From Spirochaetaceae bacterium (GTDB lineage: Bacteria > Spirochaetota > Spirochaetia > CADAEX01), in contig WQZP01000015.1 of NCBI GenBank assembly GCA_009780675.1, positions 1-55,985 on the forward strand: a stretch of 55,985 bases of DNA. Reading direction: 5' to 3'. Numbering within the stretch: position 1 is the stretch's first letter; every line of letters starts with the position of its first letter. A program made the translations under genes and the position numbers. The notes under the pieces were generated by a model. The model worked only from the letters and a program-made list of their open reading frames with translations. It was not told the DNA's origin and ran no database searches. Below are positions 17,501 to 27,905 of the stretch, one piece after another.

Positions 17501-18981
17501 TTACCCTGCACTTTTACGCTGAACCAAATATAGGAAAAATGCCATTGGGCGACCCCATCAGGCTGCGTCAGGTACTTGTGAACCTTCTGTCCAATGCTGT
17601 AAAGTTTTCGAACACCGGCACAGTCAAGCTCCTTGCAAAAATAAAAGAAAAAACAAATGAAACCGTTACAATGTATTTTGAAGTAAGTGATTCAGGCATT
17701 GGCATGACTGCAAAGCAATTAGAGAAAATATTTGAACCATTTGCCCAGGCAGAATCTGGTATAACACGTAAATACGGAGGCACTGGGCTGGGGTTGACCA
17801 TTACAAAAAATATAGTGGAACTTATGGGCGGAAAGCTTTCGGTTGAAAGTATTTTCGGAGTTGGCAGCAAATTCAGTTTTGAGCTGTGTTTTGATATAAC
17901 AGACGAAATAAGCAATGCGGCTGAGCAAAAAAATATATTTAATGAACTTGAAAAGCCGGTATTCAAAGGCGAAGTGCTGTTGTGTGAAGATAATGCCATG
18001 AACCAAAGGGTTATCTGCGAACATCTTGAGAGAGTTGGTCTTAAAACTGTTGTGGCTGATAACGGCGAAATAGGTGTGACTATGGTGCGGGACCGCAAAG
18101 AAAAAGGCGGGGAACAGTTTAACCTTATTTTCATGGATATCCATATGCCTGTGATGGATGGTCTTGAGGCAGCTGCAAAAATCATTGAGCTGAACCCGGA
18201 AATTCCAATAGTAGCCTTGACAGCGAACATTATGCCCAGTGATAAAGAGGCTTACAACCAGAGCGGCATGAAAGACTGCGTTGGCAAGCCATTTACATCC
18301 CAGGAACTATGGCGTTGTTTGATGAAGTACTTTGAACCCATAAGCTGGCAACATGTGGATGAAGGCAATCGTGCAAAATCCGAAGCAGAACTTTGGCAAA
18401 AACTTACGGGTAGTTTTGTAAAAGACAATCGAAACAGATTAAGTGAAATAGAGACAGCGATAAACACAGGCGATATAAAGCTTGCACATAGGCTGGTGCA
18501 TACTCTAAAGAGTAATGCAGGGCAGCTTGGAAAAACCCTTCTGCAGCAAGCTGCAGCGAATGTTGAACACCAGCTCAAAGATGGCAAGAATCTGGTTACA
18601 GAGGAACAGTTAAAGATTCTCGAAACAGAGCTTAATACAGCGCTGGCGGAACTTGATGAGGATTTAGCGTTATCCCTTGACAAATCTTCTGAAGCAGCGT
18701 CTCAAAGCAAAGGCGAGCAGAAATATCTTGATACGAAATCTGTGCAGAAGCTGATTGAAAAACTGGAACTGTTGCTTGACATGGGCAATCCTGATTGCTT
18801 GCAACTTGTTAACGATATTCACCGGATACCGGAACCCTGCGCTGAACCGTTAAGTGACGATGGTTCTTCTTCACAAGCCAGCGGGTTGAAAGCCAAAGTG
18901 ATACAGCAAATCGAGGATTTTGATTTTGTTCATGCAATTGTTACGCTTGCTGAATTTAAGAAAAGACTGGAGATAAAGTAA
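14509..18981 (+). CDS. BvgS-like hybrid kinase with two SBP domains, PAS, GAF, HisKA, HATPase, REC, HPT
   Basis: The 1490-residue protein starts with a hydrophobic signal ending in the lipobox ISGC, so its N-terminus may be lipidated. Two solute-binding (SBP_bac_3, Venus flytrap) domains follow at about 45-290 and 295-530, a TM helix at about 544-565, PAS at about 590-710, GAF at about 730-890, HisKA with H912, HATPase, REC with D1210, HPT with H1331 in RLVHTLKS, and a helical tail. Periplasmic binding of a small solute such as an amino acid is inferred from the fold. It begins 19 bases after the upstream stop. Its paralogue at 21761 lacks the GAF domain. Confidence 0.9.
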   Translation: MRMINRITCLISIVILLLGLISGCKKSLIDQGGESMRFSSFRDVPGVTQDEIRAIEALREQVLNRPSGHFVYSVLLSTEAFIDSNGNIRGWSALFCEWLTEFFDIPFKPEFVACYDFMAKLASFEVDFTGAMKANEERRRTYFMTSAIALQYVSSFRLINSIPLEIIAQTRPLRYAFIYNTLTIQQVTSRLEPGTFEVVLVSNTAEARQMLHSGEADVFFNPNITEVAFDIYGDVVARDFFPMILNPVPLTTKNPELEPVISVMEKALQTSGTRRYLAELYNTGYQEYLRHKLFTQLTEEERRFIQTNPVIPVALEASNYPVSFFNTHEGEWQGIAVDVLKEVKALTGLRFERVNNENATFPDLLGMLENHEASMISELMRTREREGSFLWPDTAFMKTYFSLISRQGYKYISLNEIFHTRVGLLKGYATTDYFHKWFPDHPFAIEYESNLAAFDALDRGEIDVVMTTSHELLFLTHFLEQPGYKINFLFDYSFDSTFGINKDNVILHSIVSKTLRLINTNMISGQWMRRTFDYRVNVVEAQRPWLIGASVLLSSILILITVLFVKNRRAGKHLENLVKERTRELELQTVTLTTLFDTIPDLIFTKDLNLHFTQCNKSFAEHFGMCKKDFIGKSTTECLDLPIELANEYDERDSQAVKENRTFIFEEYIPRIDGANPFYETVNAPLIVDNSVVGLLIISRDITKRKELERRLASDYEYANKLSDSLARITKSPAISAGDLKAAADIIVQEGCVALNTHRVSAWTLAKDSEALENISCYDSSTRKHRVQDNFDLLSRKEYAELLKSERLVVTSNVEECYALYLAEEGSGSLFCALLDAPIRIDGTMVGVVCAEQDRCEEFPEGREWTIAEKSFVSSLADLMALAISGAERRRAYDAAKMASQIKSAFLAHMSHEIRTPMNSIVGFSELAMGGEIQPKTKDYLAKIMENSQWLLQIINDILDISKVESGKMELERVPFDMHSLFLSCRTIMMPKAIEKGITLHFYAEPNIGKMPLGDPIRLRQVLVNLLSNAVKFSNTGTVKLLAKIKEKTNETVTMYFEVSDSGIGMTAKQLEKIFEPFAQAESGITRKYGGTGLGLTITKNIVELMGGKLSVESIFGVGSKFSFELCFDITDEISNAAEQKNIFNELEKPVFKGEVLLCEDNAMNQRVICEHLERVGLKTVVADNGEIGVTMVRDRKEKGGEQFNLIFMDIHMPVMDGLEAAAKIIELNPEIPIVALTANIMPSDKEAYNQSGMKDCVGKPFTSQELWRCLMKYFEPISWQHVDEGNRAKSEAELWQKLTGSFVKDNRNRLSEIETAINTGDIKLAHRLVHTLKSNAGQLGKTLLQQAAANVEHQLKDGKNLVTEEQLKILETELNTALAELDEDLALSLDKSSEAASQSKGEQKYLDTKSVQKLIEKLELLLDMGNPDCLQLVNDIHRIPEPCAEPLSDDGSSSQASGLKAKVIQQIEDFDFVHAIVTLAEFKKRLEIK

Positions 18982-18983
18982 TA

Positions 18984-21737
18984 ATGTTTAATATTCATTT
19001 TTTTATAAAAAAAATTCGAATGATACGCCCCTTGTTTTTGCATATGTTTTTTGCGTTATTGGCGTTTTTCATTATGATTACAATATATCACCTTAATATT
19101 AGCACTACAATGCGAAACATCTATAGCAGGACCGGGATTGAGCTGATTAATCAAACTGAACTCAAGATTATGGCAGAACTGCGTGAGCCGGAAACAGCGC
19201 TCCTTATTATTTCAGGAATAATACGCGAAATGATTATGAGAGGTGAAAGTGAAGAAGCCGTAGAAAGATATATGCGGACCATTTACTACGAAATGCGAAA
19301 TAAAGCAAAAGGATTCGAGTTTTGTGGAGTTTTCGGATACTTCGAGGTATTTGGAGGCACATATCTCACAGCTCCCCAATGGGACTTGCCAGAAGACTAT
19401 AACCCCACAACCAGGCCATGGTTCAAGACAGCTATTGAGGCAGGGAGCAGTGGCGACATTGTTATTACTCCGATATATTGGAATTTACGGATAAATGATT
19501 TCGTTATTACTTTTGTCCGCCGCATTTTTGACGATGAAGGAAATCCGCTGGGCATAGTGTGCCTGAATGTACACCTGAATGTTATCAGAAATTATATTGC
19601 CAATATGACCCTTACAGAGAGCGGGTATGGCTTTTTTGTGGATGAAAGACTGTATGTATACCATCATCCCAATCCAGAGTTTCTTGGTGTGAATCTCTCT
19701 GAAATAGAGAGCGATCTGGCGCGTCTTATAAAGGAATTTCCTGACCGTGATTTTTATGAACATGAAACCAGAAATTATAGAGATAAATTAGTAGTCATGT
19801 TTTCAAGCCAGCTTGATAACGGCTGGTTTATAATGAGCGTAGCTCCCAGGAGAGAATATTATAAGGAGCTGCACAGATTGGAACTGGTGCTTTTTTTACT
19901 TAGTGCTGTTTTGGCAGTTGCCCTGCTTATTGTTTTGATACATTTTGATCATGTAAAAAGGAAAAAAGAGCAGGAAAATAGGGTAGTAGAAGCTGCAAAT
20001 TTTGCCAAATCAACGTTTCTCGCTCATATGAGCCATGAAATAAGGACGCCAATGAACAGCATCATAGGTTTTTCCGAGCTGGCTATGGACAGTGACGTTC
20101 CTCCAGGAGTCAGGAACTATCTCCGCAAAATTCTTAGTAGTGCAGAGGGGCTTTTGCAGATTATAAATAATATTCTGGATATAGCCAAAGTTGAATCTGG
20201 TAAAATGGAGTTGGAAAAAATCCCTTTTGATATGCATGAACTGTTTGTTTCCTGTCGTGCAATCGTTATGCCAAAAGCCTTTGAAAAGGGCATTTTGCTC
20301 CACTTTTTCGCAGAACCAAGTTTAGGAAAAATACCACTGGGTGACCCTGTCAGGCTGCGTCAAGTGCTTGTGAATCTCCTGTCCAATTCCATAAAGTTTA
20401 CGAACACCGGTATTGTCAAGCTTCTTGCAAAAATAAAAGAAAAAACCGATAAGACCGCTACAATGTATTTTGAAGTAAGTGATTCAGGCATTGGTATGAC
20501 AAAAGAACAATTAGAGAAAATATTTGAACCCTTCGCGCAGGCAGAATCTGGTACAACACGTAAATACGGAGGCACAGGGCTGGGGTTGACCATTACGAAA
20601 AACATAGTGGAACTAATGGGTGGGAAACTTTCTGTTGAAAGCACTCCTGGGGTTGGCAGCAAATTCAGCTTTGAGCTGTGTTTTGATATAACAGACTTAA
20701 CCAGAGATATGCTTGAGCAAAAAAATATATTCAATGAAATTGAAAAACCCACTTTCAAGGGGGAAGTTTTATTATGCGAAGACAACAGAATGAACCAGCA
20801 GGTTATCTGCGAACATCTTGAGAGAGTTGGTCTTGAAATAGCTGTGGCTGATAATGGCAGGGCAGGTGTGGATATGGTCCAAAACCGCAAGAAAAAAGGG
20901 GAAAAACAGTTTGATCTTATTTTCATGGATATTCATATGCCGGATATGGACGGTCTTGAGGCAGTTGCAAAAATTCTTGAACTTGACACGGGAATTCCCA
21001 TAGTAGCCATGACCGCAAACATTATGTCCAGTGATTGGGAGATTTATAAAAAGAGCGGTATGAAAGACTGTATTGGCAAGCCGTTCACATCCCAGGAGCT
21101 ATGGCGTTGTTTGATGAACTACTTTGAGCCTATAAGCTGGCAACCAGTGGATGGAGACAATAGCAAGCAAGCTGAAACAGAACTTTGGCAAAAACTGTTG
21201 TGCAATTTCGTAAAAGACAATCGGAACAAGTTGAGTGAAATCGAGACAGCGATCAATGCAGGCGATATAAGGGCTGCGCACAATTTGGCACATACCCTAA
21301 AAGGCAACGCAGGGCAGCTTGGAAAAACCCAGCTGCAACTTGTAGCAGCAGATGTTGAGTATCAACTCAAGGATGGTAAAAATTTTGTTACAAAAAAACA
21401 GTTAGAAGCTCTCGGAGCAGAACTTGATACAGTGGTGGCAGAACTCGAAAAGGATTTTGCGTTATCGCTTGAGAAATCTCTTCAACCTGCGACTCAGGGC
21501 AAAGACGCCAAGAAATATCCGGATATAGATATGGAATCCCTGCAGGAACTGTTTGAAAAATTAGAGGTGCTGCTTAAAATGGGTAGCCCTGAGTGTCAAA
21601 AGTTTATCGATGATATCCGGCGGATACCGACTGACAGTGGGTTGAAAATTAGATTGATACAGGCGATAGAAGATTTTGATTTTGAACAGGCAGTCATTAT
21701 ACTTGCCAAATTGAAGAAAAAACTGGAGATAGCCTAA
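18984..21737 (+). CDS. membrane hybrid sensor histidine kinase (dCache-HisKA-HATPase-REC-HPT)
   Basis: The 917-residue protein has an N-terminal TM at about 16-36, a periplasmic dCache_1-type region with the familiar PTTRPWFKTAIEAG stretch, a second TM at about 298-320, HisKA with H351, HATPase, REC with D649 in FMDIHMPDMDG, HPT with H770 in NLAHTLKG, and the helical tail. The ATG lies two bases after the stop of the preceding kinase, so the genes are translationally linked. The kinase core is close to the preceding gene even at the DNA level (compare 17671-17830 with 20461-20620), pointing to recent duplication or gene conversion. The dCache fold commonly binds amino acids or other small metabolites. 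Confidence 0.92.
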   Translation: MFNIHFFIKKIRMIRPLFLHMFFALLAFFIMITIYHLNISTTMRNIYSRTGIELINQTELKIMAELREPETALLIISGIIREMIMRGESEEAVERYMRTIYYEMRNKAKGFEFCGVFGYFEVFGGTYLTAPQWDLPEDYNPTTRPWFKTAIEAGSSGDIVITPIYWNLRINDFVITFVRRIFDDEGNPLGIVCLNVHLNVIRNYIANMTLTESGYGFFVDERLYVYHHPNPEFLGVNLSEIESDLARLIKEFPDRDFYEHETRNYRDKLVVMFSSQLDNGWFIMSVAPRREYYKELHRLELVLFLLSAVLAVALLIVLIHFDHVKRKKEQENRVVEAANFAKSTFLAHMSHEIRTPMNSIIGFSELAMDSDVPPGVRNYLRKILSSAEGLLQIINNILDIAKVESGKMELEKIPFDMHELFVSCRAIVMPKAFEKGILLHFFAEPSLGKIPLGDPVRLRQVLVNLLSNSIKFTNTGIVKLLAKIKEKTDKTATMYFEVSDSGIGMTKEQLEKIFEPFAQAESGTTRKYGGTGLGLTITKNIVELMGGKLSVESTPGVGSKFSFELCFDITDLTRDMLEQKNIFNEIEKPTFKGEVLLCEDNRMNQQVICEHLERVGLEIAVADNGRAGVDMVQNRKKKGEKQFDLIFMDIHMPDMDGLEAVAKILELDTGIPIVAMTANIMSSDWEIYKKSGMKDCIGKPFTSQELWRCLMNYFEPISWQPVDGDNSKQAETELWQKLLCNFVKDNRNKLSEIETAINAGDIRAAHNLAHTLKGNAGQLGKTQLQLVAADVEYQLKDGKNFVTKKQLEALGAELDTVVAELEKDFALSLEKSLQPATQGKDAKKYPDIDMESLQELFEKLEVLLKMGSPECQKFIDDIRRIPTDSGLKIRLIQAIEDFDFEQAVIILAKLKKKLEIA

Positions 21738-21760
21738 CGGTTTTATAAAAAGGTTTTTAT

Positions 21761-24700
21761 ATGAGCATAATAAATAGAACTATCCGCCTGATCCCAATTG
21801 TCATATTTTTGTCGATTTTAGTCTTGGGGTGTGAAAAATTCGCTGCAAATTACTCTGGAGAACAACATGCAAGATTTACTTCATTTCGGGATACTCCGGG
21901 CATAACAGAAGATGAAATAATGGCCATCGAAGCGCTCCAAAGGGAATACGATTTTTTTGTATACGGAATGCCGTTGAGCTACGAGGCATTTAAATACGAA
22001 AGCAGTAAAATCGGAGGATTTGCCGCTCTGTTATGCGAGTGGCTAACGGAATTTTTCGGAATTCCTTTTCAGCTCAAGCTGTATGAATGGCATGATCTGT
22101 TTCCGGGTCTTGCGACCGGAGAAATTTCTTTTACCAGCGGAATGGCGATCACAGAGGAGTATCCGAGAATTTACCACATGACCAGCCCCATTGTTTCGCG
22201 TCCGCTAAAGAGTCTGCGTCTTGTTGGCTCAAGACCCCTTGCGGAAATAGCTGAATACCGCCTGCTGCGCTGTGGCTTCCTTGAGGGTGCTGCTACTATC
22301 GAGCGCGTTACTTCTGCGCTGGTACCAGGCACGTTTGAAGTTATTGAATTAAGCGACTTTGATCTTGCTTACGATGCACTCAGAAAAGGGGAAATAGATG
22401 CTTTTTTTTACAGTATGCCGGGAGAAGTAGACTTAATCGAACACAGAGACATGATTGCACAAGATTTTTATCCATTGATTTTTATGCCAGTTCCTCTGAT
22501 AACCCAGAATCCGGCGCTCTTACCTGTTATTTCGGTTGTAGAAAAAGTGCTACGTAACGGTGGCGCGCGCCATTTTGCTGAATTATATACTGCTGGGTAT
22601 CAGGAATACCGGAAGCATATACTGTTTATGCAGCTTACCGAAGAGGAGCGCCGCTACATACAGACCAATCCTGTTATTCCAGTTGTGTTTGATGCTGCCA
22701 ATTATCCTGTCAGTTTTTATAGCGCGCGTGAAAGAGAGTGGCTGGGCATTGCTTTCGATGTATTGCAGGAAGTGGAGGCACTTACAGGGCTGCGCTTTGA
22801 GAGAGTCAATAACGAAACAGCCAACTGGTCTGATCTTATTAAAATGCTGGAAACCGGCGAAGCATCCATGAGCTCGGCGTTGCTGCGTACAGGAGGGCGT
22901 GAGGGCCGCTTTTTATGGGCAGATACCCCATTCTTGGCAGCTAATTCCGCGTTGATATCCAGATCAGATTATCACGATATCACTTTAAATGAAATATTAT
23001 ACACAAGAGTAGGTTTTCCAAGAGGTTATGCCCACGCATATTTTTTCCGGATGTGGTTTCCCAACCACCCTTTTGCCGTAGAATATGAAAGCATTTTTTC
23101 CGCTTTTGATGCTTTAAGACGCGGCGAGGTGGATGTGGTAATGATAAGTGATCATAGTATTTTGTTCCTGACGCATTACATGGAATGGCCGGACTTCAAG
23201 ATCAATTTCTTGTTCAATGATCACGTTGGCGTCTCGTTTGGATTTAATAAAGATGAAGTTGTCTTGAGCTCTATTGTCAATAAGGCGCTTCGCTTGGTAG
23301 AGACAAACAGGATTTCTGATCAATGGATGCGCAAAACCTTTGACTACAGGAGTAAGCTGGCAGAAGCGCGGCTACCATGGCTTATAAGCGCATCTGTTTT
23401 GTTTTTGTGTGTACTCACTCTTCTTGCTGTTCTTTTTGTAAGAAGCCGCCGTGTTGGCAAGCAGCAGGAAAAACTTATTAAAGAACGGACACACGAACTC
23501 GAAGTACAAACTGTTATGCTGACCACTTTGTTTGATTCAGCTCCAAGTCATATTTTTGCCAAAGATTTGGATCTTTATTATACGCAATGTAATAAAAGCC
23601 TTTTGAAGCATTTTGGTTTGCGCAGGGAAGATCTCATTGGTAAAAGTGATATAGACGGGCTAGGTATATCTGCTGCAATGGCGAAGGCATTCAGAGAACG
23701 CGATCAGTATGTTATTAATGAACGTCAAGTTTATAAGAGCGAAGAACATATACCAGGTGTTGACGGAACAAATCCGATTTATGAAATAGTTAAAGCGCCG
23801 CTTATACTGAACGATTCTGTAATTGGAGTTTTAGGAATAGCTCACGACATAACAAAGCGCAAAGAAATGGAAGAGGCAGCGCTGGCAGCTTCTCGTTCCA
23901 AGTCAGTGTTTCTGGCCAATATGAGCCATGAAATAAGGACGCCGATGAACAGCATCATTGGCTTTTCCGAGCTGGCTATGGACAGCCAAATTTCTCCTAA
24001 AACCAAAGCATATCTGACAAAGATTCTTGAAAACGCAGAAGGACTTTTGCAAATTATAAATGATATTCTTGATATATCCAAAGTTGAATCAGGTAAAATG
24101 GAATTGGAAAACATACCCTTTGTTCTGCAAGAGTTGTTTACCTTCTGTAGAACTATCATGATGCCAAAAGCCTTTGAAAAGGGTATTATTCTGCATTTTT
24201 ATGCTGAACCAAACATAGGAAAAATGCCATTGGGTGATCCAACACGGCTGCGGCAAATACTTGTGAACCTTCTCTCAAATGCCATAAAGTTTACAGATTC
24301 CGGAACAGTAAAGCTCCGTGCGGAAATAAAAGAAAAAAATGAGAAAACTGTTACAATGTTTTTCGAGGTAAAAGACAGTGGCATTGGCATGACAAGCGAG
24401 CAAATAGAGAAAATATTCGCTCCATTTACGCAGGCGGAAAGCGGTACAACACGTAAATACGGCGGCACCGGGCTAGGTCTTGCCATAACCAAAAATATAG
24501 TGGAGTTGATGGGCGGAACACTTTCGGTTGAAAGCACACCCGGAATTGGAAGTAAGTTCAGCTTTGAGTTGACCTTTGATACAATAGATGTGTTAAGCGA
24601 AGAGGTGTCTCAAAAAAAGATCGTATTTAATGAATTCGAAAAACCTATTTTTGAAGGCAAAATCCTGTTGGTCGAAGATAACACAATGAATCAGCAAGTC

Positions 24701-25657
24701 ATTTGCGAACACCTTTCCAGAGTGGGGCTTAAAACTGTTATAGCTGAGAATGGCAAGATAGGCGTGGGAATGGTTCAAAGCCGCATAGAAAAAAACGAAA
24801 AGCAGTTTGACCTGATTTTTATGGATATACATATGCCGGTAATGGATGGTCTTGAAGCGACTCAGAAAATCCTTGAACTTAACACGAAAATTCCTATAGT
24901 AGCCATGACAGCGAACATTATGTCCAGTGATAAGGAGACTTATATGAGGAGCGGCATGAGTGACTGCGTGAGTAAACCGTTCACATCCAAGGAACTGTGG
25001 AATTGTTTGCTTAAGTACTTAAAACCTGTAATCTGGCAGCCCGTGAATGGGAACAGTCATGCACAAGCAGAAAAAGAACTTAGACAAAAGCTTATAAATA
25101 ATTTCGTAAAAGATAATCAAAACAGATTCACTGAAATAGCGACAGCTATCAGCGCAGGTGACATAAAGCTTGCGCACCGGCTTGCGCATATGCTGAAGGG
25201 TAATGCAGGACAGCTTGGAAAAACCAGCCTGCAGCAAGCAGCTGCGGAAATGGAGCATAATCTTAAAAATGGCAGAACCCTGGTTACAGAGAAACAATTG
25301 AAGCTTCTTGAAACTGAGTTGACCATGGTTCTGAACGAACTCGCGTTGTTGGTTACTGACCGCCGTTCACCCCAGCCTGTAGATCAGGAGGAGTGGTTGG
25401 ATGCGGAATCCTGTTGGAAACTGTTTGAAAAGCTTGAGTTCATGCTTAAAATGGGTGATCCTGGATGTCTGCAGCTTATTGCCGATCTTCGCCGGATACC
25501 AGAACCTTGCAGCGAGCCATTAAGCAATGATGACTCCTCTCTGCCAGGCAATGACTTAAAAACCAATTTGCTGCAGCAGATAGAAGATTTTGACTTTGAG
25601 CAGGCTATTGTTACACTTGCTGAATTGAAGAAAAAATTGGAGATGGATCTGGTATGA
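21761..25657 (+). CDS. BvgS-like hybrid kinase with two SBP domains, PAS, HisKA, HATPase, REC, HPT
   Basis: The 1298-residue protein is a paralogue of the 14509 gene, sharing FRD.PG.T.DEI.AIEAL near the N-terminus and the same double SBP layout. The signal sequence ends in VLGC, again a possible lipobox. Two SBP domains lie at about 45-525, TM at about 540-562, PAS at about 590-705, HisKA with H723, HATPase, REC with D1022 in [14 protein letters not shown] with H1143 in RLAHMLKG, and the helical tail. The GAF domain of its paralogue is missing, which explains most of the 192-residue difference. It follows the Cache kinase by 23 bases, with a purine-rich site before the ATG. Confidence 0.9.
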   Translation: MSIINRTIRLIPIVIFLSILVLGCEKFAANYSGEQHARFTSFRDTPGITEDEIMAIEALQREYDFFVYGMPLSYEAFKYESSKIGGFAALLCEWLTEFFGIPFQLKLYEWHDLFPGLATGEISFTSGMAITEEYPRIYHMTSPIVSRPLKSLRLVGSRPLAEIAEYRLLRCGFLEGAATIERVTSALVPGTFEVIELSDFDLAYDALRKGEIDAFFYSMPGEVDLIEHRDMIAQDFYPLIFMPVPLITQNPALLPVISVVEKVLRNGGARHFAELYTAGYQEYRKHILFMQLTEEERRYIQTNPVIPVVFDAANYPVSFYSAREREWLGIAFDVLQEVEALTGLRFERVNNETANWSDLIKMLETGEASMSSALLRTGGREGRFLWADTPFLAANSALISRSDYHDITLNEILYTRVGFPRGYAHAYFFRMWFPNHPFAVEYESIFSAFDALRRGEVDVVMISDHSILFLTHYMEWPDFKINFLFNDHVGVSFGFNKDEVVLSSIVNKALRLVETNRISDQWMRKTFDYRSKLAEARLPWLISASVLFLCVLTLLAVLFVRSRRVGKQQEKLIKERTHELEVQTVMLTTLFDSAPSHIFAKDLDLYYTQCNKSLLKHFGLRREDLIGKSDIDGLGISAAMAKAFRERDQYVINERQVYKSEEHIPGVDGTNPIYEIVKAPLILNDSVIGVLGIAHDITKRKEMEEAALAASRSKSVFLANMSHEIRTPMNSIIGFSELAMDSQISPKTKAYLTKILENAEGLLQIINDILDISKVESGKMELENIPFVLQELFTFCRTIMMPKAFEKGIILHFYAEPNIGKMPLGDPTRLRQILVNLLSNAIKFTDSGTVKLRAEIKEKNEKTVTMFFEVKDSGIGMTSEQIEKIFAPFTQAESGTTRKYGGTGLGLAITKNIVELMGGTLSVESTPGIGSKFSFELTFDTIDVLSEEVSQKKIVFNEFEKPIFEGKILLVEDNTMNQQVICEHLSRVGLKTVIAENGKIGVGMVQSRIEKNEKQFDLIFMDIHMPVMDGLEATQKILELNTKIPIVAMTANIMSSDKETYMRSGMSDCVSKPFTSKELWNCLLKYLKPVIWQPVNGNSHAQAEKELRQKLINNFVKDNQNRFTEIATAISAGDIKLAHRLAHMLKGNAGQLGKTSLQQAAAEMEHNLKNGRTLVTEKQLKLLETELTMVLNELALLVTDRRSPQPVDQEEWLDAESCWKLFEKLEFMLKMGDPGCLQLIADLRRIPEPCSEPLSNDDSSLPGNDLKTNLLQQIEDFDFEQAIVTLAELKKKLEMDLV

Positions 25658-25749
25658 TATACAGAGTAAAAAATTTATCCTTTTACTCGTTTTGCAAATA
25701 TGATATGATTTTTAATTAGTGGTTTTCACTTTTATATAATTCGGAGAAA

Positions 25750-26691
25750 ATGATGTCTGAGGAAAAGAAAAATAGCCTGCTCATTGTTGATGATGAAAAA
25801 ATTAACCTCAAAATTCTAACCCTAATATTGAACCCGGAATATATTATTTATACAGCAACAAATGGGTTAGATGCCATTGAAAAAGCAAAAGAATATATGC
25901 CGGATTTGATTTTACTGGATATTCTTATGCCGGAAATGGATGGGTATCAGACGCTTTCTGCGCTTAAGAAATGTGAAAGAACTCATAAAATTCCTGTTAT
26001 TTTTACTACAGGCCTTTGCAGCGTTGAAGATGAGGAGAAAGGGTTATCTCTTAATGCAGCGGATTACATAACCAAACCCTTTAGCGGAATTATTGTAAAA
26101 CTAAGGGTGCGCAATCAGATTCAAATTATCAATCAACTCCGCACAATAGAGCGCTTGAGTATGATCGATCAGTTGACAGATATGCCCAACAGGCGCAGTT
26201 TCGATGAACGGCTGCACATGGAATGGAATCAGGCAATAAGAGAGCATACTCCCATCAGTATTTTGATGATGGACCTGGACAGATTCAAAAATCTAAATGA
26301 TGTATACGGACACCAGCAGGGTGACATTGTTCTACAGAAAATCGCGAAAGTTTTTCAAAACACTTTCAGACGTTCGGGTGATTTTGCTGCTCGCTGGGGT
26401 GGTGAGGAATTTATTGTTTTGCTGCCAAATACGCGTTTAAGTGGCGCTATGGATGTTGCAGAAAAAATACGTTCCGCTGTTGAAAGTGCAGTGATTCCCT
26501 GTGCTGATGGTTCGAATTTAAAAATTACTATAAGTATTGGTGTGAATTCAGAAGAACCAGTACAAGACAGTTCGATTTACGACTTTATTTACAATGCTGA
26601 CAAGGCGCTTTATGCTGCAAAGGATGCTGGCAGAAACAGGGTGTGTGGTTTTGGTATTGAGAAGCAAGTGTTTCTGGAGGAAAATATATGA
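25750..26691 (+). CDS. response regulator with GGDEF output: diguanylate cyclase
   Basis: The 313-residue protein joins a receiver (D57 in LLDILMPEMDG, residues about 8-125) to a GGDEF domain. The active-site motif GGEEF is at 217-221, and an intact inhibitory I-site RSGD sits at 208-211, five residues before it. It should make c-di-GMP from two GTP when phosphorylated, with product inhibition. Its receiver is close to those of the REC-first kinases upstream, so they may share a phosphodonor. The start is one of two adjacent ATGs behind GGAGA; the 92-base gap upstream contains a TATAAT box near 25735 without a good -35. Confidence 0.95.
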   Translation: MMSEEKKNSLLIVDDEKINLKILTLILNPEYIIYTATNGLDAIEKAKEYMPDLILLDILMPEMDGYQTLSALKKCERTHKIPVIFTTGLCSVEDEEKGLSLNAADYITKPFSGIIVKLRVRNQIQIINQLRTIERLSMIDQLTDMPNRRSFDERLHMEWNQAIREHTPISILMMDLDRFKNLNDVYGHQQGDIVLQKIAKVFQNTFRRSGDFAARWGGEEFIVLLPNTRLSGAMDVAEKIRSAVESAVIPCADGSNLKITISIGVNSEEPVQDSSIYDFIYNADKALYAAKDAGRNRVCGFGIEKQVFLEENI

Positions 26692-27800
26692 GCATTGGTC
26701 AGAAAAGCATATTTTTAGTCGATGACGATGTAACAAATTTGGCAAGAAGCAACGATTCACTTGGGAAGTCATATAAACTTTTTACGATGAATTCCAGCGG
26801 CCGACTATTAAAAATGCTCGAGAGCCATGTTCCTGATTTGATTCTTTTGGATGTTGAAATGCCGGAACTTGATGGGTATGAAACCATCAAGCTTCTAAAA
26901 AGCAAAGAAGAAACAAAGAATATTCCTGTTATTTTTCTGACAGCGCACAGAGATGAAGAAAGCGAGCTAAGGGGGCTGTCGTTAGGTGCAATTGACTATA
27001 TCGCCAAGCCATTTTCTCCTCCCCTTTTGCAAAAGCGGATCGAAATGCACTTGCTTGTAGAATCACAAAAAAAGTTGTTGCTCAATTTTAATAATAATCT
27101 GCAACTTATGGTGGATGAAAGAACTAAAACAGTTGTGGAGCTTAAAAATGCCTTTTTGGGAACAATGGCGGAGCTGGTTGAGTGGCGTGACGGTTCTACT
27201 GGCGAACACATAGGAAGGACAGAGCTTTATATGGAAATTTTAATTGATGCGCTGCAGGAACATGATTCATACAAAGAAGAGATATCAGCATGGGACAAAA
27301 CACTTGTTTTGCAGTCAGCACAGCTTCATGATGTTGGAAAAATCGCAATTAAGGATAACATCCTCCAAAAGTCAGGCAAGCTTACAAAAGATGAATTTAC
27401 CGAAATAAAGACACATGTTGGTTTTGGCGAAATGGTAATTGAGAAAATAAAACAAAAAACAACAGAACGGGCTTTTTTGGATCAAGCGAAAATTTTAATA
27501 GCTACACACCATGAAAAATGGAATGGAAACGGCTATCCAAGAGGTCTAAAGGGAAAAGAAATTCCTCTCCAGGGGCGATTGATGGCAATTGCCGATGTAT
27601 ATGACGCTCTTACCTCTGACAGGCCGTATAAAAAAGCCCTTTCCCATGAAGAAGCAATTGAGATTATTGTCAATGACAGTGGGGAGCATTTTGATCCTGA
27701 CTTGGTAGATGTATTGTTGAGTGTTTCCGACAAATTCACCGAAGTCTCTGTATTGGTCAGCGCTGAGTATGGATATATTGAAGCATTGGAAGAAAAATAA
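26688..27800 (+). CDS. response regulator with HD-GYP output: c-di-GMP phosphodiesterase
   Basis: The 370-residue protein has a receiver (D55 in LLDVEMPELDG), a linker coiled coil, and an HD-GYP domain with H214-D215 in LHDVGK, the HHEKWNGNGYP segment (GYP at 282-284) and the ADVYDALTSDRPY motif. All key HD-GYP motifs are present, so an active c-di-GMP hydrolase is expected. The ATG overlaps the stop of the diguanylate cyclase (ATGA), so the opposing enzymes are co-translated. Confidence 0.95.
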   Translation: MSIGQKSIFLVDDDVTNLARSNDSLGKSYKLFTMNSSGRLLKMLESHVPDLILLDVEMPELDGYETIKLLKSKEETKNIPVIFLTAHRDEESELRGLSLGAIDYIAKPFSPPLLQKRIEMHLLVESQKKLLLNFNNNLQLMVDERTKTVVELKNAFLGTMAELVEWRDGSTGEHIGRTELYMEILIDALQEHDSYKEEISAWDKTLVLQSAQLHDVGKIAIKDNILQKSGKLTKDEFTEIKTHVGFGEMVIEKIKQKTTERAFLDQAKILIATHHEKWNGNGYPRGLKGKEIPLQGRLMAIADVYDALTSDRPYKKALSHEEAIEIIVNDSGEHFDPDLVDVLLSVSDKFTEVSVLVSAEYGYIEALEEK

Positions 27801-27905
27801 TAAAGTAAAAAACTATACATAATGAAAGAGATTGATTGCTGGGCTAAGGGCGACAGGGTGTGTTGCTTCAGGTGTACTGTCAATAATAAGGAATAAGTAA
27901 GCGTT

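Noticed and set aside
27801-27905. Promoter or palindromic element in the gap before the 27906 kinase
   Set aside because: Only a five-base GACAG/CTGTC pair and no -35/-10 pair could be found.
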